The notes: generated by a model from the sequence alone, not told the origin. 42,818 nucleotides of DNA from Sulfurimonas sp. (GCA_026996295.1 JALWLL010000063.1:1-42818), one strand, 5' to 3'. Shown: positions 27,119 through 35,615, counted from the first letter of the stretch. Numbers and translations are program-made.

Positions 27119-27834
27119 TTTTTTTGGATCTTGAGACGACAGGATTGGAGCGAACCGATAAAGTAGTCTCTATTGCACTCATTGTTGTAGATGGTATGCA
27201 AACAAAAGTTTTTTCACAACTTCTCAATGAAGGTAAAAAGATCCCTCCCAAAGCATCAAGCATACATCATATCACCAACGAGATGATAGAGAAAAAACCA
27301 AAATTCAAAGAGAGTGATATCTACAGCTTTTTACAACACAACAATACACAAGAAAATACACTTATAGCACACAATGTTAACTTTGATCTGCAAATGCTCT
27401 CTCGTATGGGCATAGAGTGGAGAGGTGATGTGGTAGATACGCTTCGGATTACAAAACATCTTATCCCTGAGTGTGAATACTTCTCTTTACAATATTTACG
27501 GTATGAGCTCAAGCTCTATAAAAAAGAGAGTACATTAACTCAGCTGAGAGGGGTACACATACCGCTGCAGGCACATGATGCCCTTGGTGATTGTGCTGTA
27601 GTGAAACTACTGTATGAGTATCTTTTGCAAATGGTTTCATTAGAGAAAATGAAAGAACTGACATTTGAAAATGTTTTACTTGAGAAGTTGGAATTTGGGA
27701 AGTACGCAGGAAAGTATATAGAGGAGATTGCTATAAACGACAGAGGTTATTTGGAGTGGATGCTTCATAGTATTATGGATTTAGATGAAGATTTGCGATA
27801 TAGTATCACTTATTATTTACAGGGGCAATCATGA
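27112..27834 (+). CDS. DnaQ/ExoX-like DEDDh 3'-5' exonuclease
   Basis: A 240-residue exonuclease. All five catalytic positions of the DEDDh type are present: D6 and E8 in FLDLETTGL, D92 in AHNVNFDLQ, and H155 and D160 in QAHDALGDCAV. After the nuclease domain (1-~175), the C-terminal segment FGKYAGKYIEEIAINDRGYLEWML (quoted in parts: FGKYAGKY, GYLEWML) is the small domain found at the end of E. coli ExoX (similar to DUF3820). It is therefore more like ExoX than the Pol III epsilon subunit. A role in DNA repair or RNA trimming is inferred. It overlaps both neighbours (7 and 4 bases). Confidence 0.85.
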   Translation: MLIFLDLETTGLERTDKVVSIALIVVDGMQTKVFSQLLNEGKKIPPKASSIHHITNEMIEKKPKFKESDIYSFLQHNNTQENTLIAHNVNFDLQMLSRMGIEWRGDVVDTLRITKHLIPECEYFSLQYLRYELKLYKKESTLTQLRGVHIPLQAHDALGDCAVVKLLYEYLLQMVSLEKMKELTFENVLLEKLEFGKYAGKYIEEIAINDRGYLEWMLHSIMDLDEDLRYSITYYLQGQS

Positions 27835-28214
27835 AAATAGCTGTTGAGTGTCAGTCACCGTTACTGCAAAAATCGTTAGAGATATTTTTGTCAAAGCATT
27901 TGAGTTCTGCAAAACATTGTGAGATACTTATACGAGATGTAAAATGTTTGGAAGATGAGCGTTGTTTTTATATCTCAAGTGACAGTGGGGCTGATCTTGT
28001 GAAGCCTTTTTCAAAGTCCCAACTTATCATGGCTTTAGAGAACAAGTATGAAAAACTTTATAAAACTGTTGCAAAGAAAAAAGGTCTCAAAGAGAGCAAA
28101 GAGCCAAAGGTTGAGAACTTAGATTTTGAAATACTTGAAAAAAGAATTGATCTTCTTACACAGGAGTATCAGAAAAATATTTTAAACGTGGTGAGAGCAT
28201 TTTATGAAAAGTAA
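27831..28214 (+). CDS. Hypothetical protein, possibly a degenerate receiver-like fold
   Basis: A 127-residue protein without a recognised family. It begins MKIAVECQSPLLQKSLEIFL, like a first beta strand and helix, and around residues 62-75 has LVKPFSKSQLIMALENKY, which resembles the K-P-F end of response-regulator receiver domains. The phosphorylatable aspartate and acidic pocket are not evident and the domain would be short, so this is only a weak analogy. The last ~40 residues form a probable coiled coil (LEKRIDLLTQEYQKNILN). It overlaps the exonuclease by 4 bases and rsmD by 11. Confidence 0.6.
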   Translation: MKIAVECQSPLLQKSLEIFLSKHLSSAKHCEILIRDVKCLEDERCFYISSDSGADLVKPFSKSQLIMALENKYEKLYKTVAKKKGLKESKEPKVENLDFEILEKRIDLLTQEYQKNILNVVRAFYEK

Positions 28215-28794
28215 ACAGATAACAAAAAAAATAGTTGCAGGCAAATATAAAGGTAAAACTATTGTGTTGCCATCGAAAAAAACAACCAGAAGCTCTAAGT
28301 CCATAGTACTCGAATCTTTTTTTAATACCATACAGTTTGAGATCATCGATGCGACTTTTGTTGAGGTTTTCTCAGGGAGTGGCTCAATCGGTCTTGAAGC
28401 TCTCAGTCGTGGTGCAAATGAGATATTATTTATGGAAAAAGACAAGGGTGCTCTGAAAATTCTTAAACAAAACATCGCACATCTTGGAAGTGATGCCTGC
28501 AGTGTTTATAGTGGAGACAGTTTTACCAATATAAATGAAATCATCGCAAAACTCAAACGTGAAAAGAAAGAGGCTTATTTTTATATAGACCCGCCTTTTA
28601 GTGTACGTGAGGGGATGGAAGATATTTATGATAAAACAATGGATCTTATAGCGTCACTTCCAAAAACTGTAGTGAAACTTATCATCATAGAGCATATGAG
28701 TGGCTTAGAGATCCCTGAGATGATCGGAGCATTTTTTCAAACAAAATCAAAAAAATTTGGCAATACAACGCTCACATACTTTCAAAACTCATAA
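28204..28794 (+). CDS. rsmD: 16S rRNA (guanine-966 N2)-methyltransferase RsmD
   Basis: A 196-residue RsmD-family enzyme. The start IVAGKYKGKTIVLP corresponds to the RIIgGkwrGrkl segment; FVEVFSGSGSIGLEALSRGA (~55-74) is the SAM-binding motif I, and YIDPPF near residue 126 is the N2-guanine methyltransferase motif IV. It methylates the 2-amino group of G966 in 16S rRNA. The RPT segment usually following the N-terminus is replaced by TRSSKSIVLESFFN. Overlaps the previous gene by 11 bases. Confidence 0.92.
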   Translation: MKSKQITKKIVAGKYKGKTIVLPSKKTTRSSKSIVLESFFNTIQFEIIDATFVEVFSGSGSIGLEALSRGANEILFMEKDKGALKILKQNIAHLGSDACSVYSGDSFTNINEIIAKLKREKKEAYFYIDPPFSVREGMEDIYDKTMDLIASLPKTVVKLIIIEHMSGLEIPEMIGAFFQTKSKKFGNTTLTYFQNS

Positions 28795-28796
28795 AA

Positions 28797-28812
28797 TGGA
28801 ATAATAATTGCT
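28797..28812 (+). promoter_or_regulatory. Sigma-54 (-24/-12) promoter of the flagellar block
   Basis: TGGAATAATAATTGCT at 28797-28812 has GG (28798-28799) and GC (28810-28811) with exactly ten bases between, and TTGCT matches the -12 consensus (TGGCAC-N5-TTGCW). The -12 lies 30 bases before the flgI ATG, so the 5' leader is about 18 bases. RpoN drives many rod, ring and hook genes in Campylobacter and Helicobacter. Confidence 0.72.
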
Positions 28813-28840
28813 AATTCCTTGATGGACTAAAGGATTAGTG

Positions 28841-29887
28841 ATGAAAAGCATTATTTTATTTTTACTGATAGCTACATCGATGTATGCTACAAAGATCGTC
28901 GATGTTGCCAACATAGTAGGTGTCCGGGATAATCAGATCATAGGTTACTCCCTTGTTGTCGGTCTTAAAAAAACGGGTGATGGAACCACTTCCAAGTTTA
29001 CTCTGCAGTCGATAGCAAACATGTTAAAAGCGATGAACATCGATATGAATCCTATCGATATCAAATCAAAAAATGTTGCTGCTGTTGTTGTCACTGCCAA
29101 ACTTGCTCCATTTGCAAGACAGGGTGACAAGTTTGATGTGACCGTTTCCTCTATTGGTGATGCAAAATCACTAGAGGGTGGAACACTCCTTATGACACCG
29201 CTTAAAGGGGTAGATGGTAAAATCTATGCTTTGGCACAAGGTGCATTAAGTATAGGAGGTAAAAATGACAGAGGTGCAGGAAGTGAGTCCCATCCCACTG
29301 TTGGCATAGTTTTTGAGGGTGGTTTGGTTGAGAGGGAGATAAATATCGATCTGTATAATCAGCAATATGCAACACTCTCACTAAAAGAGTCAAATTTTAA
29401 AAATAGTGTTTCTATACAGCAAGCTGTAAATAATCACTACTCTACACAGGTTGCAGTTGCTATGGATCCTAGAACTATCAAACTTAAAAGACCGCAAAAT
29501 AAATCTATGATAGAGTTTTTGGCTGAAGTTCAAGATATAGAGATGAACTATACACCTAAGAGTAAGATCATCATCAATGAAAGAACGGGAACTATCATCG
29601 CAGGTGTAAATATTAAGGTCAAACCGGTTGTAATGACGCATGGTGATATAACAATAAAGATCAAAGAGGGCTCTTTGGCAAGTCAGCCGGAGGGTTCTGT
29701 TGTTGTAGATGAAAATCTGGTTATTGGTCTCAATGAAAATGAAATCTACACCAAAGAGGGTACGACAACAGTGGCAAATCTTGTACGCTCTTTACAGAAA
29801 CTAGGGGCTACACCAAAAGATATTATAGCTATTTTAGAAGCGATGAAAAGTGCAGGAAGTATATCTGCAGAGTTGAAGGTGATATAA
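28841..29887 (+). CDS. flgI: Flagellar P-ring protein FlgI
   Basis: A 348-residue exported protein forming the peptidoglycan ring around the flagellar rod. The start is placed at the ATG at 28841, one codon after the GTG in the track, because AAGGA lies 7 bases upstream. The signal peptide is MKSIILFLLIATSMYA. The mature protein starts TKIVDVANIVGVRDNQIIGY, closely matching the FlgI consensus (RIKDiasvqGvRdNqLvGYGLVVGL), and GLKKTGDGT follows. The C-terminus LGATPKDIIAILEAMKSAGSISAEL is also standard. It is first of the flgI-flgJ-flgM-flgN-flgK group, behind a sigma-54 promoter. Confidence 0.96.
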   Translation: MKSIILFLLIATSMYATKIVDVANIVGVRDNQIIGYSLVVGLKKTGDGTTSKFTLQSIANMLKAMNIDMNPIDIKSKNVAAVVVTAKLAPFARQGDKFDVTVSSIGDAKSLEGGTLLMTPLKGVDGKIYALAQGALSIGGKNDRGAGSESHPTVGIVFEGGLVEREINIDLYNQQYATLSLKESNFKNSVSIQQAVNNHYSTQVAVAMDPRTIKLKRPQNKSMIEFLAEVQDIEMNYTPKSKIIINERTGTIIAGVNIKVKPVVMTHGDITIKIKEGSLASQPEGSVVVDENLVIGLNENEIYTKEGTTTVANLVRSLQKLGATPKDIIAILEAMKSAGSISAELKVI

Positions 29888-30190
29888 ATGTACTCACAAA
29901 ATTCTATAAATATTCAATCACAGTTGATCTCTCAGCAACATACAATTCCTAAAATAGATGAGAAAGCAACAGATAAAGAGCTTAAAAAACAAACAGATGC
30001 TTTTGAGTCTATAATAGTTAAAATGTTGTTAGATAATGCTATGAAAGATGAAAAAAATATTTTTTCACAGGAAAATGATCCGGGTGATAAAATATATAAA
30101 TCAATGTATAGAGAAGAGCTTGCAAACGTCAGTGCCGGTGGCTTTGGGTTCTCTCAAATGCTTTATGATTATTTGAGTCAAAAGAGTTAA
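29888..30190 (+). CDS. flgJ: FlgJ-like rod-binding protein (single domain)
   Basis: A 100-residue protein made only of the FlgJ N-terminal rod-binding domain: LKKQTDAFESIIVKMLLDNAM matches the conserved 'A-eFEalflkqmLksMR' helix, and IYKSMYREELANVSAGGFGFSQML matches the 'Dmld-qla--la--gglGla-ml' segment. The C-terminal muramidase domain of enterobacterial FlgJ is absent, as is usual in Campylobacterota. It caps rod assembly in the periplasm. The ATG follows the flgI stop with no gap. Confidence 0.85.
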   Translation: MYSQNSINIQSQLISQQHTIPKIDEKATDKELKKQTDAFESIIVKMLLDNAMKDEKNIFSQENDPGDKIYKSMYREELANVSAGGFGFSQMLYDYLSQKS

Positions 30191-30210
30191 AAATTTGATA
30201 AAATTTGTGT

Positions 30211-30236
30211 TAACTTATTTATCAATTTGTCGATCT
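30211..30236 (+). promoter_or_regulatory. Possible sigma-28 promoter before flgM
   Basis: TAAC at 30211 and CGATCT at 30231-30236 lie about 16 bases apart in an otherwise AT-rich 88-base gap, partly resembling the sigma-28 pattern of Campylobacter and Helicobacter (T-rich -35, CGATWT -10). Both elements have mismatches, so this is a weak call. Confidence 0.3.
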
Positions 30237-30278
30237 AGTCTTACAGATAGATACAGTGACAGATGCAAAGGATAGATT

Positions 30279-30485
30279 ATGATTTCACAAGTTAAGGGAG
30301 CTTTAGGTAACGCTTATGCGCCAAGCTCTTCAGAATCAAAAGAGTTGCAAAAGAGTGCGACGAGTATTTCAAAACAAGGTGATATGAGCAAGGTTGAGAA
30401 GCTCAAAGAGTCTCTTCAATCGGGCGAATATAAGATTAACTTACAGGCTTTATCAGAAAAAATTGCTGATGAGTTGTTGCAGTAG
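30279..30485 (+). CDS. flgM: Anti-sigma-28 factor FlgM
   Basis: A 68-residue small protein. The conserved C-terminal FlgM helix pattern is visible: VEKLKESLQSGEYKINLQALSEKIADELL matches the family 'v--ik--I--G-Y-vd-e-iA--ll' signature (quoted fragments: KLKESLQSGEYKI, KIADELL). The N-terminal half is low-complexity and probably disordered, as is normal. It holds FliA inactive until the hook is finished. AAAGGATAGATT precedes the ATG. Confidence 0.85.
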   Translation: MISQVKGALGNAYAPSSSESKELQKSATSISKQGDMSKVEKLKESLQSGEYKINLQALSEKIADELLQ

Positions 30486-30518
30486 AGAGTTTTTATAACT
30501 TAAGAAGAGGGGTTTATT

Positions 30519-30947
30519 ATGTTGTCTCATCATTTACAAAGTGCTTTAGCGGACTTAAAGGATTTGATCAAATTAACAGAGTCGGATATAAAAGATATTA
30601 AAGAGGCAAAAAATGATCCTCAGTTTGATAGATTGCCGTTAAAAGAGGAAAAAATTAAAAGTTTTGAATCTAAAAAAGCTATGATTGATCATGAGATCTC
30701 ATCTTTAATGAGTACCAATCCAGATAAGGATCTACCCGCACTTTTGACGACACAGCAGCATCAGCTTCTTGACGAATTAAAAGAAGAACTTTCAAAACTG
30801 CGTGATGTCAATAAACACTATGCAAGACTTGTTCTTATAGTAAGTAATCTTTACAATACATTTTTGGAAAGACTTGTGCCAACAGAGATGCAGGGGTATA
30901 AAAAAGTAGCTTCTAAAGATGCATCTATCTTACAAGTAAGGGTATGA
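30519..30947 (+). CDS. flgN: FlgN-like flagellar export chaperone (by position and fold)
   Basis: A 142-residue, mostly helical, charged protein between flgM and flgK. Coiled-coil-like helices (ALADLKDLIKLTESDIKDIK, LDELKEELSKLRDVNKHYARL) and the C-terminal NLYNTFLERLVP fit the FlgN chaperone type, which escorts FlgK and FlgL to the export apparatus. Family sequence identity is very low, so the assignment depends heavily on the flgM-x-flgK location. GAAGAGGGGTTTATT provides the ribosome-binding site, and flgK starts 1 base after the stop. Confidence 0.68.
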   Translation: MLSHHLQSALADLKDLIKLTESDIKDIKEAKNDPQFDRLPLKEEKIKSFESKKAMIDHEISSLMSTNPDKDLPALLTTQQHQLLDELKEELSKLRDVNKHYARLVLIVSNLYNTFLERLVPTEMQGYKKVASKDASILQVRV

Positions 30948-30948
30948 T

Positions 30949-32826
30949 ATGCCTTCTATTTTTAATTCTTTAAATATCGGCTATTCCGGATTGAGTGCCG
31001 CTCAAATAGGGATTGATACTACATCACATAATATTGCCAATGCAGAGAGCGAGGGTTACACCAGACAGCGTGTAGTCACAGCTGCAGCTACACCAATCAG
31101 TGCCAGACCCGGTCAGGTTGGTAACGGTACTGAAGTTTTAGAGATAGAAAGAATCTTTGATAATTATGTTTTTGATAGATATACAAGTGTATCCGGAGAT
31201 AAAGAGTACAGTGACTATGAAACAAAAACACTGAATGAACTTTCGACATATTTTCCTGAAATAGATGGGGTCGGCATCAAGTCAGACTTGACAGCCTACT
31301 ATGACATGTGGCAAACTTTTGCCGATAACCCTAATAATGACTCCATTAAAGTAGCACTTGCACAGCAAACAGAGACCCTCTCCTCTCATATACAGCAAAC
31401 TCAAGAGCAGATAGATACTCTACAGCAACAGGTTAATGATGAACTTTCTGTAAATATAGATGAGGTTAACTCCTTGGCCAAAGAGCTAGCAAGTATCAAC
31501 AGAGCAATAGATACAGCTGAAGCCGGAGATGTGTACACAGCTAATGATCTGCGGGATAAAAGAAACCTGATAGAACGGGATCTCGCAAGACTCATAGGGG
31601 CTGAAGCAACTTCGGGACAACTGGAGTCCAATATACAAGTAGACAGTTCATCTAACTTGAAAACCGGAAGTTATACTTTAAGTGTTAATGGGTTTAATAT
31701 AGTTGACGGTGGGACCTACCACCCTTTAAAACTAGATAATGAAGCTAATAGTTATGGGTATTATTCTATCTCTTATGAGAGACAAGACGGTACTTTGATA
31801 CCTATGGAAGAAAATATAACAAGCGGAAAAATAGGTGCAATACTTGATCTTAGAGGTGGAGAGATTGATCCGGTAACCGGTAAACCAGAAGATGGAATAA
31901 TTCAAAAGACCCTTGATCAGATGGATGCTTTTGCCAAAGGTTTGGTGGAGTCAACAAACAATATTTATGCGCAAACATCAACTACAAAGATGGAATCAAA
32001 TTTATTAGATCTTAATCCGACGAACTCCCTTGTTTCATCACCTTTAAATATAAATGAAGGTTCATTTGAACTTATTGTTTACGATATAGATGGAAATGAA
32101 GCTGGCAAAAGAGTTATCAGTATTGATGCGGCAACAAGTATGACAGGAATAGTAGGATCAAATTCTATTCAAGGACAAATTGAAGCGACTGTTGATGATA
32201 ATGCAGATGGCAATGCTAATAATGATATAGATGATTATATTACTTTTAATTGGGCAACGTATGCCCAAGGTAACGGACTGGAATTAGAGATGGATCCTTT
32301 GGCGAAGTCGCAGGGGTATACTTTTGCTATTCGAGATGTTTTACCTGATGATTCTTTTTCTAGTGGTACAAATTTTGCCGGTGCCTTAGGAATGAATAGA
32401 TATCTCGATGGAGACAGCGCAAGCAATATCGGGCTTAATTTGAAATATGCGGATAACCCAACACTTATCTCAGCAGGAGCAACCTCCCTAGCAGGCGACA
32501 GCAACGTAGCACTTGATATGGTACAGCATCAGTTTGAAGAGTACACATTTCAAACAGGAAGTATTGACTATACTACAACGACATATGGGATGTTTGATAT
32601 TATAGCAACAGAAGTGGGGACAGCTACAAACTCTGCAATACTAAGAAATGAAACCGTTACAACACAGTTTAATGCAACAGAGTTGGAATATGCATCGGTT
32701 TCAAAAGTAAGTATAGATGAGGAGATGACAAACCTTATCAAATACCAGACATCCTATAGTGCTGCAGCAAAGATCATTACAACAATAGATCAGATGATGC
32801 AAACGCTTCTTGGAATAAAGCAATAA
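30949..32826 (+). CDS. flgK: Flagellar hook-associated protein 1 (FlgK)
   Basis: A 625-residue hook-filament junction protein. The N-terminal D0 domain is SIFNSLNIGYSGLSAAQIGI and SHNIANAESEGYTRQRV, the standard rod/hook/HAP signature. The C-terminal D0 helix is EEMTNLIKYQTSYSAAAKII with an LLGIKQ ending. The variable central part (~150-560) is acidic and contains the usual long coiled coil around residues 140-190. It is secreted by the flagellar type III apparatus. flgL is not next to it; an ABC permease gene follows instead. Confidence 0.96.
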   Translation: MPSIFNSLNIGYSGLSAAQIGIDTTSHNIANAESEGYTRQRVVTAAATPISARPGQVGNGTEVLEIERIFDNYVFDRYTSVSGDKEYSDYETKTLNELSTYFPEIDGVGIKSDLTAYYDMWQTFADNPNNDSIKVALAQQTETLSSHIQQTQEQIDTLQQQVNDELSVNIDEVNSLAKELASINRAIDTAEAGDVYTANDLRDKRNLIERDLARLIGAEATSGQLESNIQVDSSSNLKTGSYTLSVNGFNIVDGGTYHPLKLDNEANSYGYYSISYERQDGTLIPMEENITSGKIGAILDLRGGEIDPVTGKPEDGIIQKTLDQMDAFAKGLVESTNNIYAQTSTTKMESNLLDLNPTNSLVSSPLNINEGSFELIVYDIDGNEAGKRVISIDAATSMTGIVGSNSIQGQIEATVDDNADGNANNDIDDYITFNWATYAQGNGLELEMDPLAKSQGYTFAIRDVLPDDSFSSGTNFAGALGMNRYLDGDSASNIGLNLKYADNPTLISAGATSLAGDSNVALDMVQHQFEEYTFQTGSIDYTTTTYGMFDIIATEVGTATNSAILRNETVTTQFNATELEYASVSKVSIDEEMTNLIKYQTSYSAAAKIITTIDQMMQTLLGIKQ

Positions 32827-32844
32827 TCAAAGTGTACCTCTCTT

Positions 32845-33642
32845 ATGCCAATTTTTAGTATATCGGTGTTGGCTTTTGTTTTTTTATTTTCATTCGCAGG
32901 TTCCTTCGTGTATAGCGTTGATCCAAGTACACTGCATACAGATGCCATACTCTCTGCACCCTCGTTTGAGTATTTGCTTGGAACAGACAGGCTTGGAAGA
33001 GACCTTTTGGCACGACTCATAGAAGGTGGCAAGATCTCTTTGATTATTGGCGTTGGTAGTGCGTTTATTGCTTCTTTTATTGGTTTGATTTTTGGTTCTA
33101 TGGCGGGATACTTTAGAGGTGTTGTAGATAAATCTTTTGTGATTATGGTAGATCTTTTTTTAACTTTCCCAACTTTCTTTTTACTCTTGGCACTTGTTTC
33201 TTACGTCAATGCATCGGCTCTTGTGCTAATAGTGATCATATCTATTACAGGGTGGATGACAACGGCTAGGCTCATACGTTCTGAGAGTTTTTCCATAACT
33301 TCCAAGCCTTATATCAAGATACTAAATATTGCCAATGTCCCTAAGAGTAAAATTTTGTTTAAATATTATGCTCCCTTATTGGCTCCTATTTATTTTGTAA
33401 GTTTTACTTTTGGTGTTGGAGGGGCAATTCTTGCAGAATCGGGGCTTAGCTTTTTGGGACTGGGTATTGTTGCTCCACAAATGAGCTGGGGTACTATACT
33501 CAGTGGGGGCAAAGATGTTGTGGAAATTGCATGGTGGGTTAGCTTTTTCCCGGGTTTAATGATATTTATAGTAACATTTTCACTCATAAATATTTCAAAT
33601 TATTTACAGCAACTTACAAATAAAAAACAGATACAAAATTAA
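32845..33642 (+). CDS. ABC transporter permease (DppC/OppC/YejE family), orphan
   Basis: A 265-residue inner-membrane permease of the peptide/nickel transport type. GTDRLGRDLLARLIEGGKISL (~45-65) is the family motif GTDxxGRDvlSRliyGaRiSL, and the C-terminus has ESGLSFLGLGIVAPQMSWG. About six transmembrane helices are seen. No partner permease (DppB), ATPase or binding protein lies in this window, so its partners must be elsewhere. The ATG at 32845 is the only possible start after the in-frame TAA at 32824, and no clear Shine-Dalgarno is present. Confidence 0.85.
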   Translation: MPIFSISVLAFVFLFSFAGSFVYSVDPSTLHTDAILSAPSFEYLLGTDRLGRDLLARLIEGGKISLIIGVGSAFIASFIGLIFGSMAGYFRGVVDKSFVIMVDLFLTFPTFFLLLALVSYVNASALVLIVIISITGWMTTARLIRSESFSITSKPYIKILNIANVPKSKILFKYYAPLLAPIYFVSFTFGVGGAILAESGLSFLGLGIVAPQMSWGTILSGGKDVVEIAWWVSFFPGLMIFIVTFSLINISNYLQQLTNKKQIQN

Positions 33643-33651
33643 AGGGAAGCC

Positions 33652-34674
33652 GTGAAACAGCATGATCTTGGATACTATTTCATTGTGATGGCAAGCGTTG
33701 TCATTGTCTTAGCAGGTGTAAAGAGTGCCTCTGAAATTATTGTACCGTTTTTGCTCTCTTTGTTTTTGGCTATCATCCTTTCCCCTTCCTATAGATTTTT
33801 TAGTAAAAAAGGCTTACCTGATGCTTTGTCATTGACACTTATAATGGTTCTATTTATTATTGTGATAGGACTTGTCGTGAAACTTATCGGATCATCCATT
33901 CAAGAGTTTAATTCAAATATAGACTTTTATGAACAGCAGTTGTCTCAATATTATATGCACTTGGAGGTAATAAGCGAAAAGTATGCAATTGCTCTGCCTT
34001 TAAATGAACTCTCAAGCCTTGTTAGTACGAAGCAGATCATGATCTTTGCCAGTTCTTTGCTCAAAGGGATGGGGTCTGTATTTACAAATGGGTTTATAAT
34101 TTTATTGACAGTTATATTTATGATGTTAGAGTCCAAACATTTTACCGATAAAGTAAACTTTAGTGATAAAAACACCATTGTGCATATAGATAAGATATTT
34201 AAGCAAATCAAAGAGTATATGGTGCTTAAAGCATTGATCTCCCTTGTGACCGGTTTAGTTGTGTGGCTTGCCCTTGTCCTTGTTGGGACGGATTATCCAT
34301 TTTTATGGGCTGTGTTGGCTTTTTTACTGAATTTTATTCCCAATATAGGATCGATTATTGCTGCCGTTCCTGCAGTACTTTTGACTTTGGTGCAACTTGG
34401 AAGCGTAAGTGCTGTTATTGTCGCATCTATCTATGTAGCTATTAATGTTGTCATTGGCTCTGTGGTTGAGCCAAAGGTGATGGGCAAAGGTTTAGGGCTT
34501 TCTACCTTAGTGGTATTTTTATCATTACTGTTTTGGGGATGGTTGCTTGGTCCAGTAGGGATGTTGCTATCGATCCCTTTGACAATTATGGCAAAAATAG
34601 TCTTAGATGCCAATACTAATACTCAATGGATAGCAGTTTTACTTGGAACAGGTGAGTCTGTTAAAAATAAATAA
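33652..34674 (+). CDS. AI-2E family transporter (PerM/UPF0118)
   Basis: A 340-residue polytopic protein with about eight transmembrane segments. The C-terminal half contains the family signature FLLNFIPNIGSIIAAVPAVL (~223-242), INVVIGSVVEPKVMGKGLGLS (~264-284) and FWGWLLGPVGMLLSIPLTI (~298-316). A large soluble segment lies between the second and third helices (~75-145). Family members include TqsA (AI-2 exporter) and YdiK-type proteins, and some are Na+/H+ antiporters, so the substrate is open. It starts at GTG with AGGGAAGCC before it, 9 bases after the permease stop. Confidence 0.85.
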   Translation: MKQHDLGYYFIVMASVVIVLAGVKSASEIIVPFLLSLFLAIILSPSYRFFSKKGLPDALSLTLIMVLFIIVIGLVVKLIGSSIQEFNSNIDFYEQQLSQYYMHLEVISEKYAIALPLNELSSLVSTKQIMIFASSLLKGMGSVFTNGFIILLTVIFMMLESKHFTDKVNFSDKNTIVHIDKIFKQIKEYMVLKALISLVTGLVVWLALVLVGTDYPFLWAVLAFLLNFIPNIGSIIAAVPAVLLTLVQLGSVSAVIVASIYVAINVVIGSVVEPKVMGKGLGLSTLVVFLSLLFWGWLLGPVGMLLSIPLTIMAKIVLDANTNTQWIAVLLGTGESVKNK

Positions 34675-34772
34675 GGCTCAGTTTCAAGAGTAAGTTAAAT
34701 AAAAGAGCAAAGAAGATATACTCTATTTTTTAAAGTTTTAAAATATTATCAATGGAATAAAAGGTAGTTTAA

Positions 34773-35609
34773 ATGGAGAAGAGTTCACAAATAAGAAAGT
34801 GTTTATTCCCTGCAGCAGGCTATGGCACAAGATTTTTACCTGCTACAAAGGCCATACCAAAAGAGATGTTGCCTGTTTTGACAAAGCCTCTTTTGCAGTA
34901 TGGCGTAGAGGAAGCGATCAGTGCCGGGATGGGAACTATGGCAATTGTGACGGGTCGTGGTAAAAGAGCGATTGAAGATCATTTTGATATCTCTTATGAA
35001 CTTGAGAATCAAATAAAAGGTACATCAAAAGAGTACTTACTGAGAGAAACAAGAGATGTTATTGAGAAGTGTACCTTTTCTTATACAAGACAAAGAGAGA
35101 TGAAGGGTCTTGGACATGCGATTTTAACCGGAGAAACTTTAGTTGGAGATGAGCCATTTGCGGTTATCTTAGCAGATGATCTTTGTGATAATGCAGATGG
35201 TGAATCAGTTTTATCTCAGATGATCGCGGTCTATGAGAAATATCAATGCTCTGTAGTTGCTGTTGAAGAGGTGCCAAAAGAGGAAACAAAAAAATATGGT
35301 GTGATTGCAGGAGAGACAATTGAGAAAAATATTGTAAGAGTTAATGATATGGTTGAAAAACCTGATCCTCAAGATGCACCCTCAAACTTAGCAATCATAG
35401 GTCGCTATATTTTAACACCGGATATTTTTGAGATTTTAAAAGAGACCAAGCCGGGAAAAGGTGGTGAGATTCAAATTACAGATGCTTTATTAACGCAAGC
35501 CAAAGAGGGAAAAGTGATAGCTTTTCAATTTAGTGGAAAAAGATTTGATTGTGGAAGTGTTGATGGCTTTGTAGAGGCTACAAATTATTTTTATGATAAA
35601 CAAAAGTAA
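34773..35609 (+). CDS. galU: UTP-glucose-1-phosphate uridylyltransferase
   Basis: A 278-residue nucleotidyltransferase. CLFPAAGYGTRFLPATKAIP (~10-29) followed by KEMLPV is the nucleotide-binding loop; residues ~195-205 have MVEKPDP with the conserved lysine. It makes UDP-glucose for surface polysaccharides. It begins the galU-pgi-trpG/pabA-GT39 run; pgi starts 6 bases after its stop. AAAAGG lies 8 bases upstream of the ATG. The ~98 bases before it are AT-rich; I see no clear promoter there, only possible TATACT/TAAAAT boxes. Confidence 0.97.
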   Translation: MEKSSQIRKCLFPAAGYGTRFLPATKAIPKEMLPVLTKPLLQYGVEEAISAGMGTMAIVTGRGKRAIEDHFDISYELENQIKGTSKEYLLRETRDVIEKCTFSYTRQREMKGLGHAILTGETLVGDEPFAVILADDLCDNADGESVLSQMIAVYEKYQCSVVAVEEVPKEETKKYGVIAGETIEKNIVRVNDMVEKPDPQDAPSNLAIIGRYILTPDIFEILKETKPGKGGEIQITDALLTQAKEGKVIAFQFSGKRFDCGSVDGFVEATNYFYDKQK

Positions 35610-35615
35610 AAACTA

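Noticed and set aside
28759-28773. Second sigma-54-like GG...GC pair at the end of rsmD
   Set aside because: The spacing is nine bases instead of ten and it lies in coding sequence; the element at 28797-28812 fits better.
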